Positions 14,348 to 22,483 of a stretch of DNA of 30,187 nt are shown here, in pieces (within the stretch, counting starts at the first letter, position 1; the number at the start of each line of letters is the position of its first letter). The stretch comes from a virus. The stretch covers positions 1 through 30,187 of IMG/VR virus record IMGVR_UViG_3300022169_000017, one strand, 5' to 3'. A model generated the notes under the pieces. That model ran no database searches and was not told where the DNA came from. It saw nothing but the letters and a program-made list of their open reading frames with translations. The position numbers and the translations under genes were made by a program.

Positions 14348-17308
14348 TTATCGCCTTCTAAAATTGTTAGAGTTTGTTAGCATTCCTTGCTGAGCAGGAG
14401 CTTGCAAGCCTCGTCGTTGTAGTTGTACATAAGGAGAAACTACCTGGTTACTGCCAATGTCTATTTTAGATTTAAACAAGTCTGCGAACAACATGTCAGT
14501 AGTTCTAGTAGGTGACATCATACCTTGTTCGCCTCTTTCACCCTGTACACCCTGTTCACCTTGATCACCTTGATCACCTTGTTCTCCAGTATCTCCATCT
14601 AGACCATCTATACCGTCTAAACCGTCTAGACCGTCTAGACCGTCTATACCATCTAGACCGTCTATACCAGCAAGACCGTCTATACCGTCTATACCGTCTA
14701 TACCTATGCCGTCAACACCATCTATGCCGTCTATGCCATCTATGCCGTCTATGCCATCTATACCGTCTATACCGTCTACACCTACACCGCCTGTACCAGT
14801 TCCTGTGTCTGTTGTACCTGTTGTTGGTGTTGGTACAGGGTCTGCATCAATAGTAGAACCTAATGAAGAATCTGTAGGATCTTCGTAGAAGTCGCTAGGG
14901 AACAACGGATCTTCTTCTTCAGTTAGAGGCTCACCAGTCTCGTCAAGCTCAATAGGGGTGTCGTCTATAACAGGTTCTTCATACGCACCTTGAGCGTCTT
15001 CTAAAGATACTCCTGCTCGTAGCTCATCTACAAACCTGCCACCCATTGTGATGTATTCTTCAATAGGTATCTCACCTGCTAAGACACCTTCATACACCTG
15101 TCTTAACACTATGTCATCAGAGACTGGCGCACTGACGCCTGCATCTCCACCACCACCTGCACCGCCTCCAGCACTTGCTCCGCCTTCTGCTGCTCCTCCA
15201 GAAGTATCGGTAGGTGGTTCAAAGACAATAGGCTCTTCATCAAGCTCAAAGTCAGGCAGAGGCTGTTCGGTTTCAACTTGATCAGGCTGAGTGGCTATTA
15301 TTTCCTCACCTGTTGCTGGATCAGTTATGGTTACTTCGGCAGCGGCTGCTTCTTCTTCAGCAACTCTAGAAGCTTCTTCTGCTTGTTCTTGAGCTACTCT
15401 AGCTTCCTCTGCAGCTCTAGCTTCCTCTGCAGCTCTAGCTTCTTCTGCAACTCTAGCGTCAGTAACGGCTTGAGCATCTGCAGCAGCCTGAGCTACTCTA
15501 GCTTCCTCTGCAGCTTGAGCGTCAGCTTGTTCTTGAGCTACTCTAGCTTCTTCAGCAACTCTAGCTTCTTCAGCAACTCTAGCAACCTCTACTCTAGCAG
15601 CTTCAGCCCTAGCTTCTGCTTCTCTAGCAGCCTTAGCGTCTGCTTCTGCTTGCAAATCTAACACAGCTTGTTTTTCTTTTTCAGCGTTTGCTACAGCTTC
15701 TTCTTCAGCAGCTTTGGCTTTTTCAGCAGCAACTCTAGAAGCTTCTTCTGCTTGTTCTTGAGCTACTCTAGCTTCCTCAGCTACTCTAGCTTCCTCAGCT
15801 ACTCTAGCTTCCTCTGCAACTCTAGCTTCCTCTGCAACTCTAGCTTCCTCTGCAACTCTAGCTTCTTCAGCAACTCTACCTTCTTCAGCTATCCTGTCAT
15901 CCTGGACTTCGTTAAAAACGTCTATCAATATATCAACAGTTGAGGAAGTAGAGTCTTCTGATAAAGAGTCTGTAGTGTCCTCAAAAAGATTATAAACAAC
16001 ACCATCTCCTTGGCCCTCAGCGGCGGCTTCTAAAGCAGAAACAGCGTCTAATACATCTTGACTTACAGAGGTGCTTAAATCAGCGTTCTCTGCAAACTTA
16101 GCAAGATCAATTCCCATAAAAGTAGTTGTAACACCACTTGCTGCAATTGAGGAATTATAAGCTGCGTCGTATATAGAAGCTAAATCAGGAGGTATAAACG
16201 TGCCAGCAGGCATCCCAGAAGCGTATGCGTTATACTCCGCAATAGCAGAGTCAACAGCGGCGTTACCAGCTACATCTGCTTTAGCGCCTGCCTCTGCTGC
16301 ATCAAAACCCTTAGCCTGAGCAACCTCTCCCAGACCTGCTATAGCTAAAGTAGCCCAGTCTTCTGCGTGTAGAGTCTCTCCGTTAGCTGCTTTTAAACCT
16401 GTTAAAATAGCAACGCCTGGTAGACCAAACGCTGCAGCAGCCATCTTAATAGGAGTGCTGTTTAGGAACCAGGTTAATGTGCTTTCATCAAAATCATTGG
16501 TAGGTGACTGACTTCCTATTTTATAGTTAAAAGTATTGTATTGATTCTGGCCTGATACTTGGTCAGGAAATAAAACAACTTCACTGTAAAAACTAGGGTT
16601 GTTTGCAGAGTGAGAAGGAGCTGCGTATAACTTTCCGTTGTCTATTATATAAACATCTGTATTATATTTATCGCCTGCCATTAAAGTCTGAGCAGAAGCG
16701 TTTAAGTATTCGTCTTTATCTAAAGCGCCTGACTCATACAAGGAGCTTAAAAACTTTATCTGTGATGTTTTGTACAGCTTGCCATATTCTTCTGCAAAAG
16801 CTTCTGGATCTTCTGATGCTAGAGTGCTTAGGTTAGTTGCCTGCCAGTCTGTGATTTCATTGTCTAACTTAGAAGTTAACTCAAACATCTGATCGTCAGT
16901 TAGAATTTTATTACCAAAATCTGCCGAAGTAATACCGTATTTTTTAAGAAGATTAGTTTGCGTAGAAAGTGCTTTTTCTTCGTCAGTGAATGTGCTGTAA
17001 ATTTCAGAGTTAGCTGCTCTTTGGGGCGCGTTAGCAAGACGTTGTAAAGCAGCTTCAACAGAACCTATTTCGCGTTCTCGATCAGGATCAGGAGCGTCTA
17101 AACCGTATACACCGTATCGGCTAGAGAAATAACTATCATCTTTATTGATAGCTGCGTTTTTCCAGTTAACAGGGTTAGCTACGGTGCTTGGAGCTTCTAA
17201 AGGAAGAACTGTTACAGGAGGCAGCACAGCCGTCCCAGCAGCTATTCTACGTAATGCTTCTTCTTCAGCAAGTCGTCTTGCTTCTTGTCTTCCTCGATTA
17301 CGAGCCAT
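14348..17308 (-). CDS. Large virion protein with coiled-coil hexapeptide repeats and collagen-like triplets (986 aa)
   Basis: Four regions can be seen. Residues 1-470 are ordinary, with a hydrophobic Ala/Gly stretch near 290-330. Residues ~473-646 are tandem ARVAEEA-type repeats forming a long charged helix. A Gly-rich hinge follows near 703-723, and residues ~841-929 are Gly-X-Y triplets (GIDGIDG, GLDGLDG, then GEQGDQGDQGEQG) with one break at GIGIDG. A short Arg-rich C-terminus ends it. Such mixtures are usual in trimeric phage fibres or long rods, so a fibre, appendage or stalk is likely. GGAAG precedes the ATG at 17308. It sits between the holin genes and the tail adaptor. The repeats may vary in number between relatives. 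Confidence 0.6.
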   Translation of the reverse strand: MARNRGRQEARRLAEEEALRRIAAGTAVLPPVTVLPLEAPSTVANPVNWKNAAINKDDSYFSSRYGVYGLDAPDPDREREIGSVEAALQRLANAPQRAANSEIYSTFTDEEKALSTQTNLLKKYGITSADFGNKILTDDQMFELTSKLDNEITDWQATNLSTLASEDPEAFAEEYGKLYKTSQIKFLSSLYESGALDKDEYLNASAQTLMAGDKYNTDVYIIDNGKLYAAPSHSANNPSFYSEVVLFPDQVSGQNQYNTFNYKIGSQSPTNDFDESTLTWFLNSTPIKMAAAAFGLPGVAILTGLKAANGETLHAEDWATLAIAGLGEVAQAKGFDAAEAGAKADVAGNAAVDSAIAEYNAYASGMPAGTFIPPDLASIYDAAYNSSIAASGVTTTFMGIDLAKFAENADLSTSVSQDVLDAVSALEAAAEGQGDGVVYNLFEDTTDSLSEDSTSSTVDILIDVFNEVQDDRIAEEGRVAEEARVAEEARVAEEARVAEEARVAEEARVAEEARVAQEQAEEASRVAAEKAKAAEEEAVANAEKEKQAVLDLQAEADAKAAREAEARAEAARVEVARVAEEARVAEEARVAQEQADAQAAEEARVAQAAADAQAVTDARVAEEARAAEEARAAEEARVAQEQAEEASRVAEEEAAAAEVTITDPATGEEIIATQPDQVETEQPLPDFELDEEPIVFEPPTDTSGGAAEGGASAGGGAGGGGDAGVSAPVSDDIVLRQVYEGVLAGEIPIEEYITMGGRFVDELRAGVSLEDAQGAYEEPVIDDTPIELDETGEPLTEEEDPLFPSDFYEDPTDSSLGSTIDADPVPTPTTGTTDTGTGTGGVGVDGIDGIDGIDGIDGIDGIDGVDGIGIDGIDGIDGLAGIDGLDGIDGLDGLDGLDGIDGLDGDTGEQGDQGDQGEQGVQGERGEQGMMSPTRTTDMLFADLFKSKIDIGSNQVVSPYVQLQRRGLQAPAQQGMLTNSNNFRRR
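14596..14790 (-). repeat. Tandem 9-bp repeats encoding collagen-like Gly-Ile/Leu-Asp
   Basis: On the plus strand the unit is CCGTCTATA or CCGTCTAGA with minor changes, repeated about twenty times. On the coding strand each unit gives Gly-Ile-Asp or Gly-Leu-Asp. The nearly identical units are prone to slippage, which would lengthen or shorten the encoded rod in multiples of three residues. Confidence 0.9.
15757..15891 (-). repeat. Tandem 18-bp repeats encoding AEEARV
   Basis: Units such as CTACTCTAGCTTCCTCAG recur head to tail, encoding repeated Val-Ala-Glu-Glu-Ala-Arg. Further diverged copies lie at about 15370-15620. The translation predicts a long alpha-helical coiled coil. Array length could change by recombination. 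Confidence 0.85.
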
Positions 17309-17310
17309 TC

Positions 17311-17688
17311 TTACTTCCTCATCTGCATTATTTTATCAACTCCGCGTATACCGAAGCTAGATGATATAGCTATAAACAGCAGGTACTGATACCACTCAGG
17401 TAATTTCTCTAGTGCTTCAAAAGCTGTAGCTACTCTAGCAATGATTGTAACATCATTAGCAGCAATAGCATAGCCAACCATGAACACAGGGATCGCTAAT
17501 ACAATAGTCCAGAACTCATCTTTCCAGGAGTCCTTAGAAGCATCAGCCATCTTAGCCTCCCAGTCAGCATCGTTCTCAATCACTGACATCTTACGAGCGT
17601 GTGTAGCTTGCTTCTCTTCAGCTTTGTTGCTTAAATAGCTTTTAGCGAGTCCCGCCACTGGCCCAATAATTGCAGTAAAGATGCTCAT
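17311..17688 (-). CDS. Holin-like protein, 3-TM type (125 aa)
   Basis: There are hydrophobic segments at residues ~1-20 (FTAIIGPVAGLAKSYL), ~60-80 (FWTIVLAIPVFMVGYAIAA) and ~98-117 (WYQYLLFIAISSSFGIRG). The intervening DSWKDEFW and the C-terminal SSSFGIRGVDKIM match the Holin_3TMs-type pattern found in phages and gene transfer agents, as recalled. It would permeabilise the inner membrane or regulate its timing. Its ATG overlaps the stop of the 55-aa holin candidate by ATGA, so the two are probably coupled. Confidence 0.7.
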   Translation of the reverse strand: MSIFTAIIGPVAGLAKSYLSNKAEEKQATHARKMSVIENDADWEAKMADASKDSWKDEFWTIVLAIPVFMVGYAIAANDVTIIARVATAFEALEKLPEWYQYLLFIAISSSFGIRGVDKIMQMRK

Positions 17689-17852
17689 TTTGTACGCCCT
17701 AGTAAACTTTGTACAGTATCTGACTCATATATACGTATACCTAACCAGATTATAGTCAGTATGGAAGCTGTTGGAGGTAGCCACGCAGCCATTGACATTA
17801 CAGCAGTAGAGGCAGCTGCTATGTCCATTGCTTCTTTTGTAGACTCGACCAT
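17685..17852 (-). CDS. Small holin, T7-like/class II type (55 aa)
   Basis: The frame reads MVESTKEAMDIAAASTAVMS, then MAAWLPPTASILTIIWLGIRIYES, then DTVQSLLGRTK. One or two short membrane segments are followed by IRIYES-TVQ-LLG, a signature I recall from small holins of many marine phages. AAGGAAAG lies six bases before the ATG at 17852, and the TGA overlaps the next gene's ATG. It should form the lethal membrane lesion that releases the M15 endolysin encoded at 28698-29078. Confidence 0.75.
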   Translation of the reverse strand: MVESTKEAMDIAAASTAVMSMAAWLPPTASILTIIWLGIRIYESDTVQSLLGRTK

Positions 17853-17867
17853 TGTACTTTCCTTGTA

Positions 17868-18296
17868 TTAAGAGTTAGTTAAGTAAATGATAGAGTATAT
17901 CACCACTGGAATTACTGCGATGGCTATGCCTATGACAGTAATGAATTGCGCTAACATTTTTACAGTGTTGCGCCTCTTGGCTATTCTTAGCCGTTCTTCT
18001 TTGTCTCTATCTCGCTTGCACTCAGACTGAAACTTCAGCCAGTCGTCCCACATTCCCGGTCTACCGCCGTACACCATGTAATCTTTGAGCCACTCCTCTT
18101 GCTCCTTGATCTTCTCCAGAGCCATAAAAGCATCTAGATCACCCTTGCCTTTAGCCGCTACTCGCTTGGTGATGGCACTCTTGTTATCGAAGTACTTCTT
18201 AGCAACATTACTGCACTCATACAACTCTCTGCCGTGACCCAGTGCTGTCTTGAGTACACCGAAGGCTGCGTTGGCTGCTGCTATCTCTGCTAACAT
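17868..18296 (-). CDS. Membrane-anchored helical protein in lysis cluster (142 aa)
   Basis: It begins with a weakly hydrophobic helix (MLAEIAAANAAFGVLKTAL), continues with a Lys/Glu-rich helical middle including LDAFMALEKIKEQEEWLKDY and the conserved-looking GRPGMWDDWLKFQ, and ends with one membrane span (FITVIGIAIAVIPVVIYSIIYL). I recall this family as common in marine phages next to holins. It might bridge tail and lysis functions or act as a spanin-like factor. That is inference from position. Confidence 0.65.
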   Translation of the reverse strand: MLAEIAAANAAFGVLKTALGHGRELYECSNVAKKYFDNKSAITKRVAAKGKGDLDAFMALEKIKEQEEWLKDYMVYGGRPGMWDDWLKFQSECKRDRDKEERLRIAKRRNTVKMLAQFITVIGIAIAVIPVVIYSIIYLTNS

Positions 18297-18499
18297 TAGT
18301 TATACACCTGTACTCTAGTAGGGTCTACATGCTGCGGCACACAATATGCAAGCACTGGCGTGTGGTAGCGTCTTCTTGTTCCTTGTATAGTTAGCTCTTC
18401 AGCGAACCATCTACATCTTTCTAAATCATGCCAATGACTAGTAGCCTTTACGTCAACCGTACCATTGACCATGACGATCAACGCAAAGACTAGCTTCAT
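18296..18499 (-). CDS. Small secreted protein with two cysteines (67 aa)
   Basis: A hydrophobic N-terminus (MKLVFALIVMVNG) looks like a signal peptide or anchor. The remainder has Cys29 and Cys53, able to form one disulphide in the periplasm, and an Arg/His-rich middle (RWFAEELTIQGTRRRYH). It is co-translated with the membrane protein that follows (TAATG). Together they resemble an inner-membrane/periplasm pair, so a spanin-like or superinfection role is possible but unproven. There is no lipobox. Confidence 0.55.
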   Translation of the reverse strand: MKLVFALIVMVNGTVDVKATSHWHDLERCRWFAEELTIQGTRRRYHTPVLAYCVPQHVDPTRVQVYN

Positions 18500-18500
18500 A

Positions 18501-18791
18501 TTACCAAGGTGTTCCAGCTACTGAAGCAGGTGCAGCCATCTCAGCAAGCTGTGCATCAAGACCAGCTTCCAGAGCTTCTACGTCCATAGACTCTTGCACC
18601 CAGCCAATGACAGCTTCTTCAGTGAGAGCGTCAAAGGCTACAAAGTCTACTTTCTCTACGTCAGGTGTAAAGCCACAAGTGCCATAACAGCTTGCTGTGT
18701 GGTCGCCTTCGGTCTTGCTGCAACGCCAGTGTGCTACTACTACGCCATCGTCTGCTGTGTTGCGTTCGAGTGTTGCGATTGTCCAGTTCAT
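18501..18791 (-). CDS. Small fibre-associated protein ending GTPW (96 aa)
   Basis: The pattern NWTIATLERN...GVVVAHWR, SCYGTCGFTPD and the terminal SVAGTPW is one I recall from small proteins beside tail-fibre genes in marine phages (I believe DUF7936, not verified). It contains WIGW-type helical segments (AVIGWVQESMD). No function is established. It may assist fibre assembly or be a minor tail component. Its start overlaps the previous stop by ATGA. Confidence 0.65.
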   Translation of the reverse strand: MNWTIATLERNTADDGVVVAHWRCSKTEGDHTASCYGTCGFTPDVEKVDFVAFDALTEEAVIGWVQESMDVEALEAGLDAQLAEMAAPASVAGTPW

Positions 18792-19036
18792 TCTGAAGCC
18801 TCCAGTGATGCGTTATAAGCGGCAATAACCGCGTCAGTATGCACAGCAGCACAGATAGCCTGTACCTCTGCTGATTCATTGCTGTAGTCCTGTCCTGCGA
18901 CTACAACGTGTCTGTGATAGCCAGAGGATAGCTCTATGCCGTCCTCTAGGACTTTGGTGCAGGTTCGTACTTGTACTGCTTTGAACTCACCTACGATTTC
19001 AATCTTGTCTTCGGTTATTACTTTTTCTAAAGCCAT
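18788..19036 (-). CDS. Small fibre-associated protein, unknown (82 aa)
   Basis: Beta-like strands (KIEIVGEFKAVQVRTCTKVLEDG) lead to GYHRHVVVAGQDYSNESAEVQAICAAVHTDAVIAAY. I recall this combination as a companion of the GTPW-ending protein in other phages. AGGAG is spaced eight bases before the ATG. A hairpin (19055-19072) lies just upstream. Probably a minor structural or assembly factor of the fibre. Confidence 0.6.
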   Translation of the reverse strand: MALEKVITEDKIEIVGEFKAVQVRTCTKVLEDGIELSSGYHRHVVVAGQDYSNESAEVQAICAAVHTDAVIAAYNASLEASE

Positions 19037-19054
19037 TGTGTTGCTCCTGTCTGT

Positions 19055-19072
19055 GCCTACCGTCCGATAGGC
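19055..19072 (-). promoter_or_regulatory. Hairpin in the gap between tail fibre and fibre-associated genes
   Basis: On the coding strand GCCTATC pairs with GGTAGGC (7 bp, one G-U) around a GGAC loop. No U-run follows, so it is unlikely to be a classic terminator. It ends about 20 bases before the 82-aa gene start, outside its AGGAG. It may be an mRNA processing or stability element. Confidence 0.45.
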
Positions 19073-19081
19073 GTATGGTTG

Positions 19082-21073
19082 TTAAGCTGTTTGATACACT
19101 GCGGTTACAAACGCATATCGTCCAGTACCTGCTGTCAAGGGCGCAGTAACCCAAGGACTGCCCTGAATCATGCCCAAAAACTGCATTGTGTTGCCATTTC
19201 CTGCAACAAACCCGCCTAAAGACTCGCAAGTGGCGTTGAATGTTTTAAAGTATGTTACAGCGAAAGGCGTTCTGTTTGCAGCGCTAGTAAAAGGGAGGCC
19301 TGATACAATGTAATCGGGAGTTCCTGAAATAGTTGAGTTTTCAAGATGAAGGTGAGCAGTAACTAAACGTCCAACTTTAGTATATGTACCAGTCATGCCT
19401 GTAGCTGTAGCTCCACCACCTAAAGTAGGAGTCCAAGTTCCCTCCTCATAATCATCCAGTGTATTAGCTGCATTATAAACACCTGTAGCAGTTCCAAGCG
19501 TTACACCTGCTGGGATAATGGCATGACCGCTGGAGTCTATGCGCATCTTCTCCGCTGCAGTACCATCAATGCCTGAGGTGTACAGCGCCAGACCCATTGA
19601 CCTGCCATAACCTGCTGCGTCCAGATTGATACCGTAGATTCCAGACGTTCTATTAAACGAACCCGCTGTATATGTCGTAGGACTGTTACGGAAAGTCACA
19701 CCTGTTAAAGCACCAGCACTATTAGTTACGCCATCATCGTAAGCCTCTATAAGCACTTCGCGTTTATCTGTCGTTGTAGTTAAAGCAGCCCCTTTCGTGT
19801 TGAGAAGTGTAGCAGGCGAACTAGTACCAATACCCACGTTGCCTGCTGCAGTTACGCGAACCCTCTCAACAGAACTAGGGGCTAAAGTTATATCACCAGA
19901 AGTTGTGTTAAAACGCAGTGTATTCGGGTCTGTGGCGTGGGTGTTGCCAAATTGCTGTATCTGACCTGTTTGTGTGCCGCAGGTTACATAAATACGCGCA
20001 GTTTGTGACGCAGTTGGGTTTATAAACTCGCCTACTATCTGCGCTCCTGCTTTAGATACAGTTAAAGGTCTTGTAGGCGAACTAGTACCAATACCCAAAG
20101 ACTCAGCACTAGCATCCCAGAACAACTTAGCCGTTGTGCCTGTGTCTTCGTAGAAGCTGATGTCTCCGCCACGAGAAATAGACAATCCCGTCACTGCAGA
20201 AGAAAGTGCGTCATTAAAAGCTCTAAACTTTAAAAGTCCAGTTTCAGACTGAAAGCCCCATTTCTGACTATTGGCAGCTTGGTCTGTCTCAGTCATGATA
20301 AGTATTGGGTTAGCACTATTTATATTAAGTTGAGGCGCTCCACCATCAACAGTAAGCCCATCCATCGTGGCTGTGCCAGTAACGTCTATGCCTGTGGAGT
20401 CTAAGGTCATTCTTGCGCCAGCAGCAGCCCTGAACGTCATTGTGTCGTCAGAGTTAGTGTAAGCAATAGATCCTGCATCGGTGTCTGTATCACCCATACG
20501 CAGCTCAGACTCACCAGTAGCGGATGAGATTATAAACGCTGCTGAGTAAGCGTTAGAAGTAGTACCAACAGTAAGCCCATCCATCGTGGCTGTGCCAGTA
20601 ACGTCTATTCCTGTGGTGTTAATGGATACCTTCTGGTCGCCTTGATTGTATAGTCGTGTTTCACCACCTTGTATACCTAAGAAAAATCTAGTCCCTGCGG
20701 AGTCTTCTAGACTAAGGTTTTGACCTTGAATCTGCAAGTTTCCAGTGCCGTTATCTTTGATAATAGAGTTACTACCATCATGATAAATCTGTAGATCGTC
20801 ACCAGCACCAAACGTAGCTTTACCGTTGTCGCCTAATGCAACATTACCAGTGACGTCTATGCCTGTGGCTGTGGTGGTTAGTTTGGCAGAACCGTCGTGA
20901 TTGGCTGTGAAGTTATAAGGATTAGAACCAACCTCTACAATAACACCGCTAGCGTTCTCTGTGTAGAGTCGCTTGTCAGCTACGTTGACCGCCAGTTCTC
21001 CCTGGACAAGCTGAGCCGCTGTAGGGACGGCAGAAGCGGTAGAGCTATTCTTTGTTACAATTTTTGTTGCCAT
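19082..21073 (-). CDS. Main tail fibre protein (663 aa)
   Basis: The N-terminus (MATKIVTKNSSTASAVPTAA, then LVQGELAVNVADKRLYTE) is typical of virion-anchored fibres of marine phages. The shaft has repeats such as TATGIDVTGTATMDGLTV and DLQIYHDGSNSIIKDNGTGNL. GIGTSSP segments follow. The C-terminal domain starts near residue 537 (LDDYEEGTWTPTLGGGATAT, then YTKVGRLVTAHLHLENS), a beta-sandwich module often at fibre tips, probably the receptor-binding end. There is no S74-type autocleaving chaperone. AAAGG precedes the ATG. It follows the Ala-rich fibre gene by 12 bases. Confidence 0.85.
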   Translation of the reverse strand: MATKIVTKNSSTASAVPTAAQLVQGELAVNVADKRLYTENASGVIVEVGSNPYNFTANHDGSAKLTTTATGIDVTGNVALGDNGKATFGAGDDLQIYHDGSNSIIKDNGTGNLQIQGQNLSLEDSAGTRFFLGIQGGETRLYNQGDQKVSINTTGIDVTGTATMDGLTVGTTSNAYSAAFIISSATGESELRMGDTDTDAGSIAYTNSDDTMTFRAAAGARMTLDSTGIDVTGTATMDGLTVDGGAPQLNINSANPILIMTETDQAANSQKWGFQSETGLLKFRAFNDALSSAVTGLSISRGGDISFYEDTGTTAKLFWDASAESLGIGTSSPTRPLTVSKAGAQIVGEFINPTASQTARIYVTCGTQTGQIQQFGNTHATDPNTLRFNTTSGDITLAPSSVERVRVTAAGNVGIGTSSPATLLNTKGAALTTTTDKREVLIEAYDDGVTNSAGALTGVTFRNSPTTYTAGSFNRTSGIYGINLDAAGYGRSMGLALYTSGIDGTAAEKMRIDSSGHAIIPAGVTLGTATGVYNAANTLDDYEEGTWTPTLGGGATATGMTGTYTKVGRLVTAHLHLENSTISGTPDYIVSGLPFTSAANRTPFAVTYFKTFNATCESLGGFVAGNGNTMQFLGMIQGSPWVTAPLTAGTGRYAFVTAVYQTA
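20347..20608 (-). repeat. 43-bp perfect direct repeat pair inside the tail fibre
   Basis: The identical 43 bases lie at 20347-20389 and 20566-20608, coding for IDVTGTATMDGLTV-like shaft units. A third, shorter match starts near 20848. A second 23-bp pair (AGGCGAACTAGTACCAATAC core) lies at 19814-19836 and 20075-20097. These offer sites for deletion or exchange between shaft modules. Confidence 0.85.
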
Positions 21074-21085
21074 AGTTAATTACCT

Positions 21086-22417
21086 TTAGTAAGTTCCGCC
21101 GTCAAGCGTACCAGTAGTCATGTTGTCTGCGTTAAGATTAGAAAGAGTTACTATAGCCTCTGCTGCACTAGCTGCTGCTGATGTAGCACTGCCAGCTGCG
21201 TTAGTCTCTGATGTTGCTGCGTTAGTCTCGCTGGTAGAAGCAGCTGTAGCACTAGCAGCCGCAGCAGTTGCACTAGTCGCTGCATTAGTAGCCTGTGTAG
21301 AGGCCGTAGAAGCGCTTGTAGCTGCGTTAGCTGCTGAGGTACTAGCTTCACTAGCCTTAGTTGTTGCTGTCGCTGCACTAGTCGCTGCCGCTGTCTCAGA
21401 GGTACTAGCATTAGTAGCTGATGTAGCCGCTGCTGTGGCGCTATTGCTTGCATTAGTCTCTGATGTTGCTGCATTAGTTGCAGACGTTCCTGCTGCTGTA
21501 GCTGAACCAGCTGCATTAGTCTCAGACGTTGCTGCGTTAGCTGCGCTTGTAGACGCTGCTGTTGCTGACGTAGCTGCACTAGATGCTGAGGTGCTGGCGG
21601 CTGTAGCAGAACTAGCAGCATTGCTTTCACTTGTCGCTGCGTTAGCGGCGCTTGTAGACGCTGCTGTTGCTTGAGCAGTGGCTGTAGTTGCACTAGTCGC
21701 TGCATTAGTCTCTGAGGTTGCAGCTGCTGTTGCGCTAGTAGAAGCACTTGTAGCACTTGTTGCTGCGTTAGTCTCAGACGTACCAGCCGCTATAGCACTG
21801 TTAGCAGCGTTAGTAGCAGATGTAGCAGCACCGCTAGCAGAGGCAGCAGATGCTGTTGCAGAGTTAGCTGCGTTTGTAGCGGAAGTAGATGCACCAGAGG
21901 CTGACGTAGCAGCATTGCTTTCGGAGGTTGAGGCATTGCTTGCGCTAGTAGCAGCCTCTGATGCTTTGGTCGTTGCCGTAGAAGCGCTTGTAGACGCACT
22001 AGATGCGCTTGTAGCCGCTTCTGAGGCTTTAGTAGTGGCAGTGGTAGCCGATGTGCTTGCGTTGCTCTCAGACGCACTAGAAGCTGTCTCAGAGGCGCTG
22101 GCTGCTGTAGCACTTGTGGCAGCTCCTGCGGCGCTGGTAGCTGCGTTAGTCTCTGACGTAGCCGCTGCTGTTGCACTTGCTGCTGCTGCGTTAGCATAGT
22201 TCTCAACACCTTGTGCAGAGTTAGCTGCATTAGTAGCTGAGGTAGCTGCTGCATCTTTAGAAATTGTTGCACTTGTAGCTGAGTCACTAGCGCTTACGGC
22301 ACTAGAGGCAGCCTCGCTTGCTTTCGTAGTGGCTAGAACAGCTTGGGCAGTAACTAAGTTAAGAGTGGAGTCTGTGTTGGAATCTCCAGCACCTCCATCT
22401 CCTCTAAATATAGCCAT
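21086..22417 (-). CDS. Ala/Ser/Thr-rich fibre or tail-shaft protein (443 aa)
   Basis: It starts MAIFRGDGGAGDSNTDSTLN, an opening I recall from phage fibre proteins. Most of it is ATSATNAATSETNA-type seven-residue-like repeats, as in the lambda Stf shaft, predicting a long helical or beta trimeric stalk. It closes with LSNLNADNMTTGTLDGGTY. GGAG lies six bases before the ATG. A terminator separates it from the capsid gene upstream, so fibre expression may depend on readthrough. It precedes the main tail fibre and may form its proximal part. Confidence 0.75.
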   Translation of the reverse strand: MAIFRGDGGAGDSNTDSTLNLVTAQAVLATTKASEAASSAVSASDSATSATISKDAAATSATNAANSAQGVENYANAAAASATAAATSETNAATSAAGAATSATAASASETASSASESNASTSATTATTKASEAATSASSASTSASTATTKASEAATSASNASTSESNAATSASGASTSATNAANSATASAASASGAATSATNAANSAIAAGTSETNAATSATSASTSATAAATSETNAATSATTATAQATAASTSAANAATSESNAASSATAASTSASSAATSATAASTSAANAATSETNAAGSATAAGTSATNAATSETNASNSATAAATSATNASTSETAAATSAATATTKASEASTSAANAATSASTASTQATNAATSATAAAASATAASTSETNAATSETNAAGSATSAAASAAEAIVTLSNLNADNMTTGTLDGGTY

Positions 22418-22433
22418 TGTAGCTCCTACGGAA

Positions 22434-22469
22434 ACAAAAGAAAAAGAAAGGGGACTCCGAAGAATCCCC
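22434..22469 (-). terminator. Rho-independent terminator after the major capsid gene
   Basis: On the coding strand GGGGATTC pairs with GAGTCCCC (8 bp, one G-U) around a UUCG tetraloop, followed by TTTCTTTTTCTTTT. It starts about 15 bases after the capsid stop. It should cap the abundant capsid mRNA while letting some transcription reach the tail genes. Confidence 0.88.
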
Positions 22470-22483
22470 AGTTTGTTACTTGC

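Noticed and set aside
14596-14790. Short regular tandem repeats considered as a CRISPR array
   Set aside because: The 9-bp units have no unique spacers and encode in-frame Gly-X-Asp triplets.
15278-15943. Ser/Cys/Phe-rich plus-strand frames
   Set aside because: These are antisense readings of the AEEARV repeats, not real proteins.
21120-22199. Long Ala/Val/Leu-rich open frames on the plus strand opposite the Ala-rich fibre
   Set aside because: They are mirror translations of GCN/ACN repeats on the coding strand, have no ribosome sites and lie antisense to a well-supported gene.
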